DNA of 64,000 bases from Oceanobacillus salinisoli (GCF_009733865.1 NZ_WOFB01000002.1:124001-188000), one strand, 5' to 3'. Counted from the first letter of the stretch, positions 8,706 to 18,719 are shown. Translations and numbers: made by a program. The notes: generated from the sequence alone by a model not told the origin.

Positions 8706-9896
8706 GTGGATATTTTACTAGGCATCTTAGCAATCATTATCGTTTTAGGACTTGCTTATCTGATGTCAAACAACAAAAAACTGATTAACTTTAAAGGTGT
8801 CGGTATTATGCTTTTATTCCAAATACTGATCACCTGGTTTATGTTCAAAACTGAAATTGGTGCAGCAATCATTCGTGCGATTTCCGCCATGTTTAATAAA
8901 CTGATTGAATTTGGTACAGAGGGAATTAATTTTGTAGTCGGAGGCTTTATGGTTGAAGAAGGTGGCGTGTTCTTCTTTAACGTGCTACTGCTTATCATTT
9001 TCTTCGCAACCCTATTATCGGTATTAACTTATTTGCGTATACTTCCGACCATTATCAAATATATTGGTGGATTTATTTCAAAAATTACTGGCCTGCCAAG
9101 AATTGAATCATTTAATGCCGTCAATAGTATCTTTTTTGGGCAGTCAGAAGCTATTATTGCAATCCGTTCCCAATTTCATTATTTACATGATAACCGTTTA
9201 TTTATTGTATGTGCTTCTGCGATGAGTTCTGTATCCGCATCTATTGTCGGTGCTTATATCCTGATGCTGCCGGCAGAGTATATTTTGGTGGCACTGCCAC
9301 TAAATATGTTCAGTGCACTAATTGTCGGTTCTATTATGGCTCCTGTTGATGTTGCCAAAGAAGATGACCAAGTGGATATAAAAGATGTAACCGATGACCG
9401 GAGTATTTTTGAGGCAATGGGAAATGGTGCCTTAGAAGGTGGAAAAATTGCCCTGATTGTTGCATCCATGCTAATCGCCTTTATCGCAGCATTGGAATTA
9501 GTCAATTGGCTCGTTCAATTAGTCTTTGCCGGGGTAACTTTACAGCAGATTTTAGGCTATATTTTAGCCCCGATTGCCATTCTTATGGGTATTCCAGCGA
9601 ATGAGGTTATTGAAGCAGGGGCTGTAATGGGGACTAAAATTGTTACCAATGAATTTGTAGCAATGCTTGAGTTCCAGCCGATGCTTGAACATATGTCTGA
9701 AAAAACGATTGGAATTGTGACAGTTTTCTTAACTAGTTTTGCGAATTTCTCATCCATTGGGATTATTGCAGGAGCAGTGAAGGGAATTGATGATAAAAAA
9801 GCGTCGATTGTGTCTGGTTTTGGAATGAAACTGTTATTTAATGCGATATTAGCTTCCGTCTTATCTGCAACATTTGCAGGTCTTTTCATAAGATAA
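8706..9896 (+). CDS. nupC: Concentrative nucleoside transporter, NupC family
   Basis: Na+- or H+-coupled nucleoside importer of the CNT family. The 396-aa product shows the CNT layout: N-terminal spans, the EVGAAIIRAI-like stretch written here KTEIGAAIIRAI, the gate domain with FFGQSEAIIAIRSQ, and the nucleoside-site region SASIVGAYILMLP. It ends with VFLTSFANFSSIGIIAGAVKGID. The start is GTG 8706 with GGGAGG 7 nt upstream. It lies next to the purine permease but behind that gene's terminator, so it is separately transcribed; salvage of bases and nucleosides is a shared theme. Its own terminator follows. Confidence 0.93.
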   Translation: MDILLGILAIIIVLGLAYLMSNNKKLINFKGVGIMLLFQILITWFMFKTEIGAAIIRAISAMFNKLIEFGTEGINFVVGGFMVEEGGVFFFNVLLLIIFFATLLSVLTYLRILPTIIKYIGGFISKITGLPRIESFNAVNSIFFGQSEAIIAIRSQFHYLHDNRLFIVCASAMSSVSASIVGAYILMLPAEYILVALPLNMFSALIVGSIMAPVDVAKEDDQVDIKDVTDDRSIFEAMGNGALEGGKIALIVASMLIAFIAALELVNWLVQLVFAGVTLQQILGYILAPIAILMGIPANEVIEAGAVMGTKIVTNEFVAMLEFQPMLEHMSEKTIGIVTVFLTSFANFSSIGIIAGAVKGIDDKKASIVSGFGMKLLFNAILASVLSATFAGLFIR

Positions 9897-9902
9897 AGGG
9901 AG

Positions 9903-9928
9903 GACCGAGGTTTATTACCTCGGTTTTG
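9903..9928 (+). terminator. Terminator of nupC
   Basis: ACCGAGG and CCTCGGT pair around TTTATTA and are followed by TTTTG, just after the nupC stop. Confidence 0.8.
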
Positions 9929-9954
9929 CTATATAAAAACTTATCTACATTTAT

Positions 9955-11322
9955 CTATGCAGATGAGTCATGATTTAATTGGTTGTATTTTCTTTGCAAG
10001 GCGAACATTCTCCAAAGCAATGCGGCGGCACCACAGCTTAGGCCAACCGTAATTCCTACCCAGTAACCAAAAGGTCCAAGAGAAGTATAGTTAGCTAATA
10101 ACCATCCTGACGGTAAACCAATAAGCCAGTAAGATACAAGCGCAATAACCAATGTCATATTTACATCCTTATACCCACGAAGGGCGCCTTGAATAGGTGC
10201 ACCAAAGGCGTCTGCTAACTGATAAAAGATAGCAAAGATGATAAATTGAGTGGTTAGTTCAATTACATCCGGATTGGTGTTGTATAAGGTGGCAACGGGT
10301 TCTCTTAGAAGATATAACAGAGCACCGTTTAGAATGGCGATAAAAATCGAACCACTGATTCCAATGTAGGCATACGTCCGCGCCTCTTTATAACGTTTGG
10401 CACCGACTTCAAAACCAATTGGAATCGTTAAAGCCATGCCAACACTAAGCGGAATCATATATAAAAGCGAAGCGAAATTCATGGCTGCCTGGTGCGCAGC
10501 AATGGTAAAGGTACTATATACACTCATTAAAATGGTTACTGCTGAGAATACACTCGTTTCAAAAAACATGGCAAAACCAATTGGCATCCCAATTTTTAAC
10601 TGTTCCCACCAGTTACTGATATGTGGGAAGGTCCAATTTGATAAAATGTTATATTCGCTAAACGGATAAACCTTATGGGTAACCAATATAGTAATAAAGC
10701 AAACAAACCAGTAAGTCCCTGCTGTCGCAATCCCTGCACCAATTCCACCAAATGCAGGAACCCCAAATTTACCAAAAATGAAAATGTAATTCAATAAGAT
10801 ATTAATCGGAAGAGATACTAAAATTATCCCCATCGAAATCCGTGTTTGTCCAAGGGAATCCATAAAATTACGGAGCGTGTTATATACAAACAACGGTATA
10901 ATTCCAATTCCAAGTGTAATAAGATAGTATTTAGCAATGCGAAACACCTCTGGTTCCAGATCCATTAGGTTTAACACAGGGTTAATGGCAAATCCGCCAA
11001 TGATAATAACTACCAGTCCCAGGGCAATAGATAAATAAATACTTTGCTGGATTTTTTTGGGAACGAGATGATTTGCACGTGCGCCTGTAATTTGCGCTAT
11101 AATAGGTGTTATCGCTAGGAGAATTCCATTTATTGCTGTTAAAATGGGGACCCAAAGACTGGAGCCAATGGCAACACCAGCTAAATCTGCAGCTCCTGCA
11201 CGACCTGACATGACGGTATCAAAGAAATTCATTAAATAGATACCAACTTGAGTAATTAGGATTGGAAACAATATGAGTGCAAATAGCTTTAATTTTTCTC
11301 TTAATGATGATGTCTCATACAT
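9955..11322 (-). CDS. MATE-family multidrug/Na+ efflux transporter
   Basis: Multidrug and toxin extrusion protein of the NorM/DinF superfamily, which expels cationic compounds in exchange for Na+ or H+. The 455-aa product has about 12 membrane spans. Recognisable MATE segments are MNFFDTVMSGRAGAADLAGVAIGSS near residue 35, PVLNLMDLEPEV, and the repeated half GFEVGAKRYKEARTY. AAGGAAG lies 8 nt before the ATG. The gene is convergent with nupC and divergent from murG. Substrates cannot be predicted; YeeO/NorM-like naming in relatives is generic. Confidence 0.9.
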   Translation of the reverse strand: MYETSSLREKLKLFALILFPILITQVGIYLMNFFDTVMSGRAGAADLAGVAIGSSLWVPILTAINGILLAITPIIAQITGARANHLVPKKIQQSIYLSIALGLVVIIIGGFAINPVLNLMDLEPEVFRIAKYYLITLGIGIIPLFVYNTLRNFMDSLGQTRISMGIILVSLPINILLNYIFIFGKFGVPAFGGIGAGIATAGTYWFVCFITILVTHKVYPFSEYNILSNWTFPHISNWWEQLKIGMPIGFAMFFETSVFSAVTILMSVYSTFTIAAHQAAMNFASLLYMIPLSVGMALTIPIGFEVGAKRYKEARTYAYIGISGSIFIAILNGALLYLLREPVATLYNTNPDVIELTTQFIIFAIFYQLADAFGAPIQGALRGYKDVNMTLVIALVSYWLIGLPSGWLLANYTSLGPFGYWVGITVGLSCGAAALLWRMFALQRKYNQLNHDSSA

Positions 11323-11439
11323 AATAAAGTCTTCCTTTTTTTATATACTTTTAATAGGATAAAAGAAGGGATGGATAGAGAAGCATAAAAGTAATTATAA
11401 CGTAAAATATTGATTTGGGAAAGAAAGGACGTACATAAC

Positions 11440-12510
11440 ATGAATACGAAACGAATTCTATTTACTGGTGGTGGAACAGCAGGGCATGTCATTGTTAACT
11501 TAGCCTTAATTCCAGTTTACCAGGAAAAGGGCTGGGAGATTGATTACATTGGATCCTATAATGGAATTGAACGCGATTTAATTAGTCAGTTAGAAGGGGT
11601 AACCTACCATCCAATATCGACTGGGAAATTGCGCAGATATCTCTCAAAAGAAAATTTAAAAGATCCTTTTAAAGTATTAAAAGGCACCATGCAAGCGTAT
11701 CGCATCATCGGAAAACGCAAACCATCTGTTGTATTTTCAAAAGGTGGGTTTGTTTCTGTGCCAGTTGTAGCAGCTGCGAAACTTCGCGGTGTTCCATCTG
11801 TTATTCATGAGTCAGATTTTACACCAGGACTTGCTAATAAATTGTCGATTCCTTTTTCGAAAAAAGTAATTGCCACATTTCCGGAAACACTTCAATATCT
11901 TCCTGAACAGAAATCAGAGTATGTTGGTGCGGTCATTCGGGAAGAGCTTTTTAAAGGGAATAGGGAAAAAGGGTTAAAATTTGCCGGATTAACGAAAGAA
12001 AAGCCAGTTCTGCTTATTATGGGTGGAAGCGGTGGTTCACAAAAAATAAATGAAACCGTCAGAAACAGTTTGCCTGAAATTTTATCTACTTTTCAAGTTA
12101 TTCATATTTGTGGGAAAGGAAAAGTGGATGAAAGCATTTCGGAAAAAGGATATGTTCAATTTGAATATGTGAATGAAGAATTAAAGGATGTATTTGCTGC
12201 CACGGATTATGTCATGTCACGTGCAGGATCCAATGCGATATTTGAATTTTTGGCATTGCGTATCCCGATGCTCCTCATTCCGTTATCCAGAGAAGCGAGT
12301 AGAGGAGACCAAATTATTAATGCCGAATCATTTGCCAGCAAAAATTATGCCCGGGTGCTGGAGGAAGAAGAATTAGCGAATAAAAAGCTAGTGAAAGAAC
12401 TTACTCGTTTGAAGGATGTTGCCCCTGTTATGCTGGATAAAATGAAAGAATTTAAAAGTGAAAAAGCACGTGACCGGGTGATTGAAATTATAAGAGAAGT
12501 TAGTAAATAA
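11440..12510 (+). CDS. murG: Undecaprenyl-PP-MurNAc-pentapeptide N-acetylglucosaminyltransferase
   Basis: Peptidoglycan enzyme that adds GlcNAc to lipid I to make lipid II at the inner face of the membrane. The 356-aa GT-B glycosyltransferase has the N-terminal glycine loop [10 protein letters not shown] (about 8), the second loop [22 protein letters not shown], the [11 protein letters not shown] segment, and the UDP-GlcNAc site [14 protein letters not shown]...[11 protein letters not shown]. It resembles the staphylococcal/B. cereus-group MurG2 type more than B. subtilis MurG. ATG 11440 is used because AAAGGA lies 10 nt upstream; a TTG at 11410 is unlikely. It is unlinked to other cell-wall genes here, so a second murG may exist in the mur/fts cluster. 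Confidence 0.88.
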   Translation: MNTKRILFTGGGTAGHVIVNLALIPVYQEKGWEIDYIGSYNGIERDLISQLEGVTYHPISTGKLRRYLSKENLKDPFKVLKGTMQAYRIIGKRKPSVVFSKGGFVSVPVVAAAKLRGVPSVIHESDFTPGLANKLSIPFSKKVIATFPETLQYLPEQKSEYVGAVIREELFKGNREKGLKFAGLTKEKPVLLIMGGSGGSQKINETVRNSLPEILSTFQVIHICGKGKVDESISEKGYVQFEYVNEELKDVFAATDYVMSRAGSNAIFEFLALRIPMLLIPLSREASRGDQIINAESFASKNYARVLEEEELANKKLVKELTRLKDVAPVMLDKMKEFKSEKARDRVIEIIREVSK

Positions 12511-12584
12511 AATCATAGGCTGTTTTTAAAATATTATTGCTTTTTACGGGAAAATGTTGTTCCATATTTGATATAAACTTATAA

Positions 12585-12935
12585 ACTGCGAACTAACTTT
12601 AGATGATATTGGAGCTTAATTTACTGCTACGGAAATACACTACGCACACCTTAGGGCGACCCGTGAGCCTTCTCAAGCTGACGCATCTTTGGGGGTCTCA
12701 CTCTGGTGTCTGTTCCCGCAGGAGTCTCCGTGTATTTCCTCCGCTGGTTTTGAACTTTCAATTTTCTACCTGTGTGTTACTAGCGGTGTTTGATTAGATT
12801 AAAGAACATTTTTTCTGATGATAATAGCGTGCTTGTATTCGCTCCGGCAGAATACTTACGGTTCGTGGGCACGACAGAATACGTAGACTTCTGTGGGAAT
12901 AGCCGTATCGTGAATTATAAACATCATAACATGAT
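12585..12935. repeat. Repeat E copy 1: Bacillaceae palindromic intergenic element
   Basis: This 350-bp stretch has no convincing gene. It contains ACGGAAATACAC and, about 110 bp later, GTGTATTTCC in inverted orientation, enclosing CCTTAGGGCGACCCGTGAGC and CCCGCAGGAGTCTCC; this is the layout of a common Bacillaceae non-coding repeat. The left flank (ATAAACTGCGAACTAACTTT) is shared with copies near 37800 and 41400. The segment GATAATAGCGTGCTT...CGGCAGAATACTT recurs at about 41086. Short reading frames inside are shadows of the repeat. Confidence 0.75.
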
Positions 12936-12959
12936 ATTTGAAATTTACAATTGTCAGCT

Positions 12960-12998
12960 AAAAGAGGAGCTATCTAAATTTAGATAGACTCCTTTTTG
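12960..12998. terminator. Terminator of the ger operon, possibly bidirectional
   Basis: AGGAG(C/T)CTATCTAAATTTAGATAG(A)CTCCT forms a long near-perfect hairpin. On the minus strand it is followed by CTTTT right after the gerC stop; a T-run also follows on the plus strand. Confidence 0.8.
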
Positions 12999-13005
12999 TT
13001 CGACA

Positions 13006-14151
13006 TTACTGAACGGTTCCGGTATGCATGAGCTTCACATTAACATTAAATTCTACATTTATATTTGGATACTTCTCTCGCCATTCTTCAGGTGTTATTC
13101 TTCCATCTTCTTTGTTTGCCCGATATATTTTCCCAAAACCAAAGGGATCGGCATTAACTTCCTGTGTCTTTTTCAGTAGCTCTTCAAATTGCTGCTGAAT
13201 CTTTTTTTCCATTTCTTTTTCTAAGAGGTCTGAGGCTTTTTTGTCTTTAATGCTAATAGGCTGAGATATTTCTGCTATTTCAAGATCTAAATATATATCA
13301 GTCTGAAACTTAAGTTCTTCTAAATTTTTAACTTTGGTCTTGCTGTTTCCGTGTTCGCCAGTTAATTGAATAGAGAAAGTTTCCCTTTCATCTCTCTCCC
13401 TTTCAGTAGTTCCTATTTTTTCTATATACTCCTGAAAGGGTTCTAATGGTAAAGTAAGTTCTATCGGTGTATTTCTTATTTGATTAAGAAAAAGATTCAG
13501 TAAAAAGCCTTCATGTGTAGATATCTCCAGTACGTATCGATCATCCTGCAATACAGCCATGCCTACGATGGAAGGTTTATCTTCTTTTATATCAATAAGT
13601 GTCAGAGCAGCATCTTGACCTATCGTAGCCCCTCTTCTCGTAAAATCCTGTAAAGTAGAGGATGGAAGGGCACCTTCATCAACTTCTATCTCTATAAGGT
13701 CAGCTAAATATTCTCCGATGGCTATTCCTTGTTCTAATTCAAATTCCAGAATTTCCTTAGCTGTCGTATTGCTGATTACCAACTTCATCGTATCGGATAC
13801 ACGGGCATCACGGATTAACCCCCCTATATAAGGGAATATTCCTTGTTTTGCAGCTTCATTTCCATATAATTCCACATCAATTTGTCCCTCTTTCAATTCA
13901 TAGTTTAGTCGATTTCCTGCATCTTCCCGCGCTCCTTTGACCGTGTTTCCGGTTCCCGAAACGGTGGCAAAGATGTTTTGCGTTTGTGGATCAAATCGGG
14001 CAACATTTAATACTGTTTCTACTCGGTTATCTTCTATACGGTCTACTCCTCTTGCAGTAATAATGGCTAATTCTTCAATATTATTTGTCGGAATACATGA
14101 AGTAAGCACTAGAATACAGACTATTATAATTGCTAGACTTTTATTTTTCAT
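13006..14151 (-). CDS. gerC: Spore germination lipoprotein, Ger(x)C family (germinant receptor C subunit)
   Basis: C subunit of a GerA-type germinant receptor in the spore inner membrane. The roughly 381-aa protein begins with a lipoprotein signal ending LVLTSC, so the Cys near residue 19 should be lipidated. The N-terminal domain (about 25-200, LAIITARGVDRIEDNRV...) and C-terminal domain ending in NPEEWREKYPN-like residues (TPEEWREKYPNINVEFNVNV) match Ger(x)C proteins. ATG 14151 lies 9 nt after an AGG core; it overlaps the end of gerB by 11 nt. As the last gene of gerA-gerB-gerC, it is likely expressed in the forespore. The specific germinant is unknown. Confidence 0.93.
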   Translation of the reverse strand: MKNKSLAIIIVCILVLTSCIPTNNIEELAIITARGVDRIEDNRVETVLNVARFDPQTQNIFATVSGTGNTVKGAREDAGNRLNYELKEGQIDVELYGNEAAKQGIFPYIGGLIRDARVSDTMKLVISNTTAKEILEFELEQGIAIGEYLADLIEIEVDEGALPSSTLQDFTRRGATIGQDAALTLIDIKEDKPSIVGMAVLQDDRYVLEISTHEGFLLNLFLNQIRNTPIELTLPLEPFQEYIEKIGTTERERDERETFSIQLTGEHGNSKTKVKNLEELKFQTDIYLDLEIAEISQPISIKDKKASDLLEKEMEKKIQQQFEELLKKTQEVNADPFGFGKIYRANKEDGRITPEEWREKYPNINVEFNVNVKLMHTGTVQ

Positions 14152-15262
14152 GGCTTTCACCTGCCTTTTTGTTGCGCCGATATTTTTTTAATAAAACTAA
14201 GGGCAATAACACAAATGGATAAACATAAACGAGCCAAAAACCATAGCGGGCAGAAAAATCAATTAAATTCTGAATAACAAAATGTTTATCGAAAAATATG
14301 GATGCAACTAAAAAGATAACAGCCGAAACATACAAGGTTGTTTTTTGCCGTATTTGATACATTCGCTTCATTCCAAATGTAATCCCCCACATGAGAAAAA
14401 TAAGATTTGGCAGGATAATCATCATCCATTGGGCAACGACAATATAGTCAAATCTTTCGATAAAGGTTAAATTCTGAATTTTAAAGAGACCGAGTAACAC
14501 CCATTCCCTCCTGGCTATTTGCTGATAGCTAAAATAGCCAATGACAATGATTGTAGTTAATAAAACCAAAAAAGTGGTCCAGCTGATAGCTAAGAAGGCA
14601 GGAAATCTTGCCTTCTTTTTATTTTGTATAAAGGGATAAACAAGCAGGAGAATTTCAAAGCCCATGAACGTGTACGAAGTTGTTTTTGCTCCACTTAATA
14701 ACTCAGGAAAGGAGGAAACAAACATGGGCTGTAAATGCGTAATATCCATTTGTGTAAAAGGATGAACGAGCAGAAAGACAATCCAATGTGAAAAAATGAA
14801 AAATAGCGTACAAACTCCGACCATTACACGAAATCCGCCTAATACACTGTATACGACAAGGCTGAGCAGTAGAAAACCGATTGCTATATTGCTTATTGCG
14901 GGAAACATATATACTCTAATTATTTCTATATAAGTAATTAATATGGAAAAAAAACTAATTGCGAAATGCAGAATATAAATCGTGCCAAGCAATTTACCAA
15001 GAAATGTTCCAAAAATATCTACTTGGATACCATATATATCTGCATTTTCGTATTGATTAAGAATGATAAACATAACAGCGATTACAACAATAATGTATAT
15101 AAACGCAATTAAGATAGAAATCCAGGCATCCTGAAGTGCTTCTAAATAAATCAGTTTTGGAGCACCAATGATACCGACTCCTAATTGAAGAGAGGTGACA
15201 ATAAAGAATAGATAAAATGCACGGATTTGCAAGTTTTTCCTTGTTTTAACATTTATTTCCAT
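14141..15262 (-). CDS. gerB: Spore germination permease, GerAB family (germinant receptor B subunit)
   Basis: Integral membrane subunit of the receptor, from the APC transporter superfamily; in this family it binds the germinant. The 373-aa product has about 10 hydrophobic segments. It starts in QIRAFYLFFIVTSLQLGVGI, a typical GerAB opening with the conserved glycine-rich helix break, and contains YTFMGFEILLLVYPF. It lies 8 bp after gerA and overlaps gerC, so translation is probably coupled. Which amino acid or sugar it senses cannot be told from sequence. Confidence 0.93.
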   Translation of the reverse strand: MEINVKTRKNLQIRAFYLFFIVTSLQLGVGIIGAPKLIYLEALQDAWISILIAFIYIIVVIAVMFIILNQYENADIYGIQVDIFGTFLGKLLGTIYILHFAISFFSILITYIEIIRVYMFPAISNIAIGFLLLSLVVYSVLGGFRVMVGVCTLFFIFSHWIVFLLVHPFTQMDITHLQPMFVSSFPELLSGAKTTSYTFMGFEILLLVYPFIQNKKKARFPAFLAISWTTFLVLLTTIIVIGYFSYQQIARREWVLLGLFKIQNLTFIERFDYIVVAQWMMIILPNLIFLMWGITFGMKRMYQIRQKTTLYVSAVIFLVASIFFDKHFVIQNLIDFSARYGFWLVYVYPFVLLPLVLLKKYRRNKKAGESHEK

Positions 15263-15270
15263 ATAATCAC

Positions 15271-16773
15271 CTACTCATCGATATCTTTCTTCTCTTTGGC
15301 ATCTTTATTTGCGTACCGCTGTAAATCTTTTGGACGATAGGACTTAAACCGCTGATTTTGAAACTGATTCGGTAAACGATACAATACTTTATTAAAATCC
15401 TCTACTACAAGAGGGTAGATAGGTGAAAGATATGGCCTGCCAAGAGATGTTAGTCTTAGTAAATGAATAATCAGTAGACTAGCACCAAAGAAAATGCCAA
15501 CAATCCCTAACAATCCCCCTAATATAATCATCGGAAACCGTAAAATCCGAACAGTAGTACCCATTAAATAGTTGGGAGCCGTAAAGGATGCTAATGCACT
15601 TAAAGCAACAAAGATAATGAGCACATTACTTGTAACCCCTGCTTCCACTGCTGCTGTTCCAACAACTACACCACCAACAATACCAATGGTCTGCCCAACC
15701 TTAGTTGGCAGTCTCGCCCCTGACTCCCGCAGCAATTCAATCATAAGCTCAAGAAATAAGGCCTCGAGTATTGGTGGGAATGGTACCGCAGCCCGAGACT
15801 GTCCGAGATTAATTAATAATGGAGTTGGAATAATTTCATAATGAAATGTAACTGCTGCCACATAAAGTGGGGTTAGTAATGTAGAAAGAAAAAATGATAG
15901 ATATCTTAGTACCCTTAGAAATGTTCCAACATTCCAGCGCATATAAAGGTCTTCGGTTGATTCAAAAAAACTAAAAAAAGTAGACGGTGCAATGATGGCG
16001 GTTGGACTGTTTTCGACTAGTACACCAAGTTTCCCTCTATTAATGTTATAGCTAAAACGATCCGGCAATTCCGTTGTGAAAAATTGAGGGAAAATAGTCG
16101 TTGTAGAGTCTTCAATATATTGCATTAATACAGCACTATCATCCACCACATCCACATCTAGTTCCTGTAATCTTTGACGCATCGTATTGATATCAGTCTC
16201 ATTGGCAATCGATTTTAAATAAATGAGCCGTACTTCACGGGGTTCTCTTTTTCCAATTATATACTTTTCCAAAACAAGATCTTCAGACCGAACACTCCAG
16301 CGAATGATGTTTAAATTGGTCGTCATCGACTCCGTGAAGCCAATTTTGGGACCTAGTACTAACGATTCCGTTTCTGATTGTTGCAAAGAGCGATTCTCTT
16401 TTTTGGACAATAAATAAGATACAACGGACTTTTCACTTTCACAGTAAATAAAGACCGCACCAATTAAAAGGTTTTTCAGAATATCATCCAGTTTTTCATA
16501 GGTTTTACCAGAGCTTAATGGTATTTCATTCAGAATGGAATCATTTGTCCATTCTATTTTTTCTCCTAATAATGGTTCTAATAAGAAGTCCTCTACTTTA
16601 TCTGCTTCTACCTGATAATCGATATAAAATACTGCTACCTTTTCATTTTTCCGTTCATACGTTGTAAAACTTAAATCTGGATTGTTCTTAAACTTAGACT
16701 TTAGAAGTGATTCCAAATCCTCTATTTGTAATGGGAAGATATTGCCTTTTCCTGTTTTTTTCCTTCTGTTCAT
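15271..16773 (-). CDS. gerA: Spore germination protein, GerA family (germinant receptor A subunit)
   Basis: A subunit of a nutrient germinant receptor. The 500-aa protein has the soluble GerA N-terminal domain (about 1-280) with SVRSEDLVLEKYIIGKREPREVRLIYL. A membrane domain of four to six spans follows (about 285-455), including the family stretch RAAVPFPPILEALFLELMIELLRESGARLP. A short basic C-terminus ends the protein. GGAGGA lies about 8 nt before the ATG. Upstream on the minus strand CATACTA (complement of 16812-16818) fits a sigma-G -10, but the -35 is weak. First gene of the operon. Confidence 0.95.
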   Translation of the reverse strand: MNRRKKTGKGNIFPLQIEDLESLLKSKFKNNPDLSFTTYERKNEKVAVFYIDYQVEADKVEDFLLEPLLGEKIEWTNDSILNEIPLSSGKTYEKLDDILKNLLIGAVFIYCESEKSVVSYLLSKKENRSLQQSETESLVLGPKIGFTESMTTNLNIIRWSVRSEDLVLEKYIIGKREPREVRLIYLKSIANETDINTMRQRLQELDVDVVDDSAVLMQYIEDSTTTIFPQFFTTELPDRFSYNINRGKLGVLVENSPTAIIAPSTFFSFFESTEDLYMRWNVGTFLRVLRYLSFFLSTLLTPLYVAAVTFHYEIIPTPLLINLGQSRAAVPFPPILEALFLELMIELLRESGARLPTKVGQTIGIVGGVVVGTAAVEAGVTSNVLIIFVALSALASFTAPNYLMGTTVRILRFPMIILGGLLGIVGIFFGASLLIIHLLRLTSLGRPYLSPIYPLVVEDFNKVLYRLPNQFQNQRFKSYRPKDLQRYANKDAKEKKDIDE

Positions 16774-16844
16774 TCGATAATCCTCCGCATATTACTGGTT
16801 TATTTTTTTAGTATGCGAAGCTAAAGGAAAAATATTTAGTGTAA

Positions 16845-16878
16845 AAATAAAAAACTACCACAATTTTGTGGTAGTTAA
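16845..16878 (-). terminator. Terminator of the carbonic anhydrase gene
   Basis: AACTACCACAAAATTGTGGTAGTT, a perfect hairpin on the minus strand with a four-base loop, is followed by TTTTATTTTT. It lies 78 bp after the carbonic anhydrase stop and upstream of gerA. Confidence 0.8.
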
Positions 16879-16955
16879 AACTTGTCATTTCATCCGTTCA
16901 TTGAGCAATCAGAAGTGGGAGTACTCTTTTGATGAATTTGGATGTATTTCATTAT

Positions 16956-17510
16956 TTAGTCTTCTCTTGTAACAACATCTACTTTTCCTGTACCCGGGTC
17001 AATAACAAGGCCATGTACTTTAATTCCATCCGGAAGTAATGGATGATTACGGATAATGTCTACACTTTGTGCAACCGATTCTTCTACATTATGAAAGCCT
17101 TTGAATTCATCACTCAAATTGATTCCTGCATGTTCTAACGCTTCAATTGTTTCTTGAGCAACCCCACGTTCTATCATATTAGCGGACAAGGAATCGGTAT
17201 CCACTTGTGACATTCCACAATCATGATGACCGATAACCACTACTTCATCTGCTTTTAGGTTATAGATTGCTACTAAAATACTTTTCATCACACTATCGAA
17301 TGGATCCCGTATAATGGCTCCAGCATTCTTAACCATCTTAACATCACCATTTTTAATGTTTAATGCTTCATTAAGCAATTCAATGAGACGGGAATCCATA
17401 CAAGTAAATATCACCATACGTTTATTTGGGTATGTATCCGTTTGATAAGCTTCATACTCTTTTTGGGCTATGAATTGTTTGTTAAATTCCAACATTTCAT
17501 CTAAATGCAT
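16956..17510 (-). CDS. Beta-class carbonic anhydrase (YtiB-like)
   Basis: Zinc enzyme that interconverts CO2 and bicarbonate in the cytoplasm. The 184-aa protein shows the beta-class ligand set: Cys37 within CMDSR (Asp39 and Arg41 form the dyad) and His95-x-x-Cys98 in GHHDCGM. The length suits the short YtiB-like type. GGAG lies about 8 nt before the ATG. It is divergent from the protease gene; a terminator follows. The role, such as supply of bicarbonate to carboxylases or pH balance, is inferred from the family. Confidence 0.92.
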   Translation of the reverse strand: MHLDEMLEFNKQFIAQKEYEAYQTDTYPNKRMVIFTCMDSRLIELLNEALNIKNGDVKMVKNAGAIIRDPFDSVMKSILVAIYNLKADEVVVIGHHDCGMSQVDTDSLSANMIERGVAQETIEALEHAGINLSDEFKGFHNVEESVAQSVDIIRNHPLLPDGIKVHGLVIDPGTGKVDVVTRED

Positions 17511-17867
17511 GATATCAACTCCATTCCTTACTTTTTTACCATAATAGCAGGAATAGATGATTTTGTCATTTTGAAAATTTTAATTTTTTCAGTTTTCATC
17601 TTATTAGTTTCGTACGGGAATGATAATTCTTCAGGATCAAATGATGTTTTTTAAAACGGTACAAATTATTGCTAATTAACTTCTTATCATTCATTCAGCA
17701 ATCAGATACGATTTTTGGATAAATCATGGTACAATAATTTAATAAGGCAATCACGAATCACTAATTGGTGATATTATCTAATATGCCAAATGAGTAAGGT
17801 ATAATAAACGGAAGAGCCGTTTAGTTATTCCTGTATGTTGAATCTGATATAGTGCGCGGGGTGACGC
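17511..17867. other. Divergent intergenic region without a gene
   Basis: These 357 bp separate the carbonic anhydrase and protease genes. They are AT-rich. The only structure seen is a short imperfect palindrome AATCACTAATTGGTGATATT (17755-17774) and a TATAAT-like hexamer at 17801-17806 without a clear -35. No RNA gene was recognised. Confidence 0.5.
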
Positions 17868-18695
17868 ATGATGGACAAGAAAAATGATCGTAAACCAGAT
17901 ATTATCGATGAAGATCTATACGAAGAGTTTGATGATGAGGAACTTTATGAATTGGTTCAGGAAGAGCGAAGGAAAGCTCTGGAAAAGGCAATGAATAAAA
18001 AAGATACACCTCCCAAACGCCCATTTCCGAAATGGGCGTTTTGGCTAATTGCTATCGCATTATTTATTAATGTTTTTGCACTGATTCCTCAAACATTTTC
18101 CATTCCTGCCATCGACTTTTTGAAGACGTCGGCAAGATTGACATTAGATGAGGATATTCAAGCGTATAAAAAAGCAGTCGTTGTTGTTGAAACTCAGGAC
18201 AGCAAGGGAACAGGTTTTTCTATTTCAAATGATGGTACGATTTTGACGAATCATCATGTCATTGAAGACGAGAACGGAATTGTTGTTGCTTTCCCTGACG
18301 ATGGTTTGTTTGAAGCGGAAGTTGTAGAAACGTATCCATCGATAGATTTAGCAATCCTTCAAGTAGAGGAGGAGGACTTGCCACATCTGACCTTATCTGA
18401 AGAGGCCTCCTTTGAAGCTGGTGAACCTATCTATTTTATTGGAAACCCTCTGCGTTTTAACGGAATTGCCAATGAAGGAAATATTATTGGATCTACAGAA
18501 TTAAGGAATTGGAAGGAACAAGTAGTGATGATTGAGGCGCCAGTCTATCGCGGAAATAGTGGAAGTCCAATTATTAATCATAATGGGGAAGTAATAGGTG
18601 TCATATTTGCAACCTTAAACCATGATATACATGGGAAAGTTGGACTGTTTGTGCCAATTGATTTGTTTTATGAATATCACTCATCCAAAAATTAA
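17868..18695 (+). CDS. Membrane-anchored trypsin-like serine protease (HtrA-like, no PDZ)
   Basis: Surface protease of the S1C/HtrA group. The 275-aa chain has an acidic then basic N-terminal cytoplasmic part (1-55), one membrane span (about 56-75), and an extracellular protease domain (about 95-270). The triad is visible: His130 in TNHHVI, Asp160 in SIDLAIL and Ser231 in GNSGSP. It ends soon after the protease domain, so the PDZ domain of HtrA/HtrB is missing. Two starts, ATG 17868 and 17871, follow GGGGTG; 17871 has better spacing. A HEARO-like element lies just downstream. Likely roles in protein quality control are inferred. Confidence 0.88.
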   Translation: MMDKKNDRKPDIIDEDLYEEFDDEELYELVQEERRKALEKAMNKKDTPPKRPFPKWAFWLIAIALFINVFALIPQTFSIPAIDFLKTSARLTLDEDIQAYKKAVVVVETQDSKGTGFSISNDGTILTNHHVIEDENGIVVAFPDDGLFEAEVVETYPSIDLAILQVEEEDLPHLTLSEEASFEAGEPIYFIGNPLRFNGIANEGNIIGSTELRNWKEQVVMIEAPVYRGNSGSPIINHNGEVIGVIFATLNHDIHGKVGLFVPIDLFYEYHSSKN

Positions 18696-18719
18696 TTTCA
18701 TGATCTCTTTATAACGTGA

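Noticed and set aside
12603-12987. Two short plus-strand frames (64 and 65 codons) after murG
   Set aside because: They lie entirely in repeat E, which is non-coding elsewhere, and have no ribosome sites.
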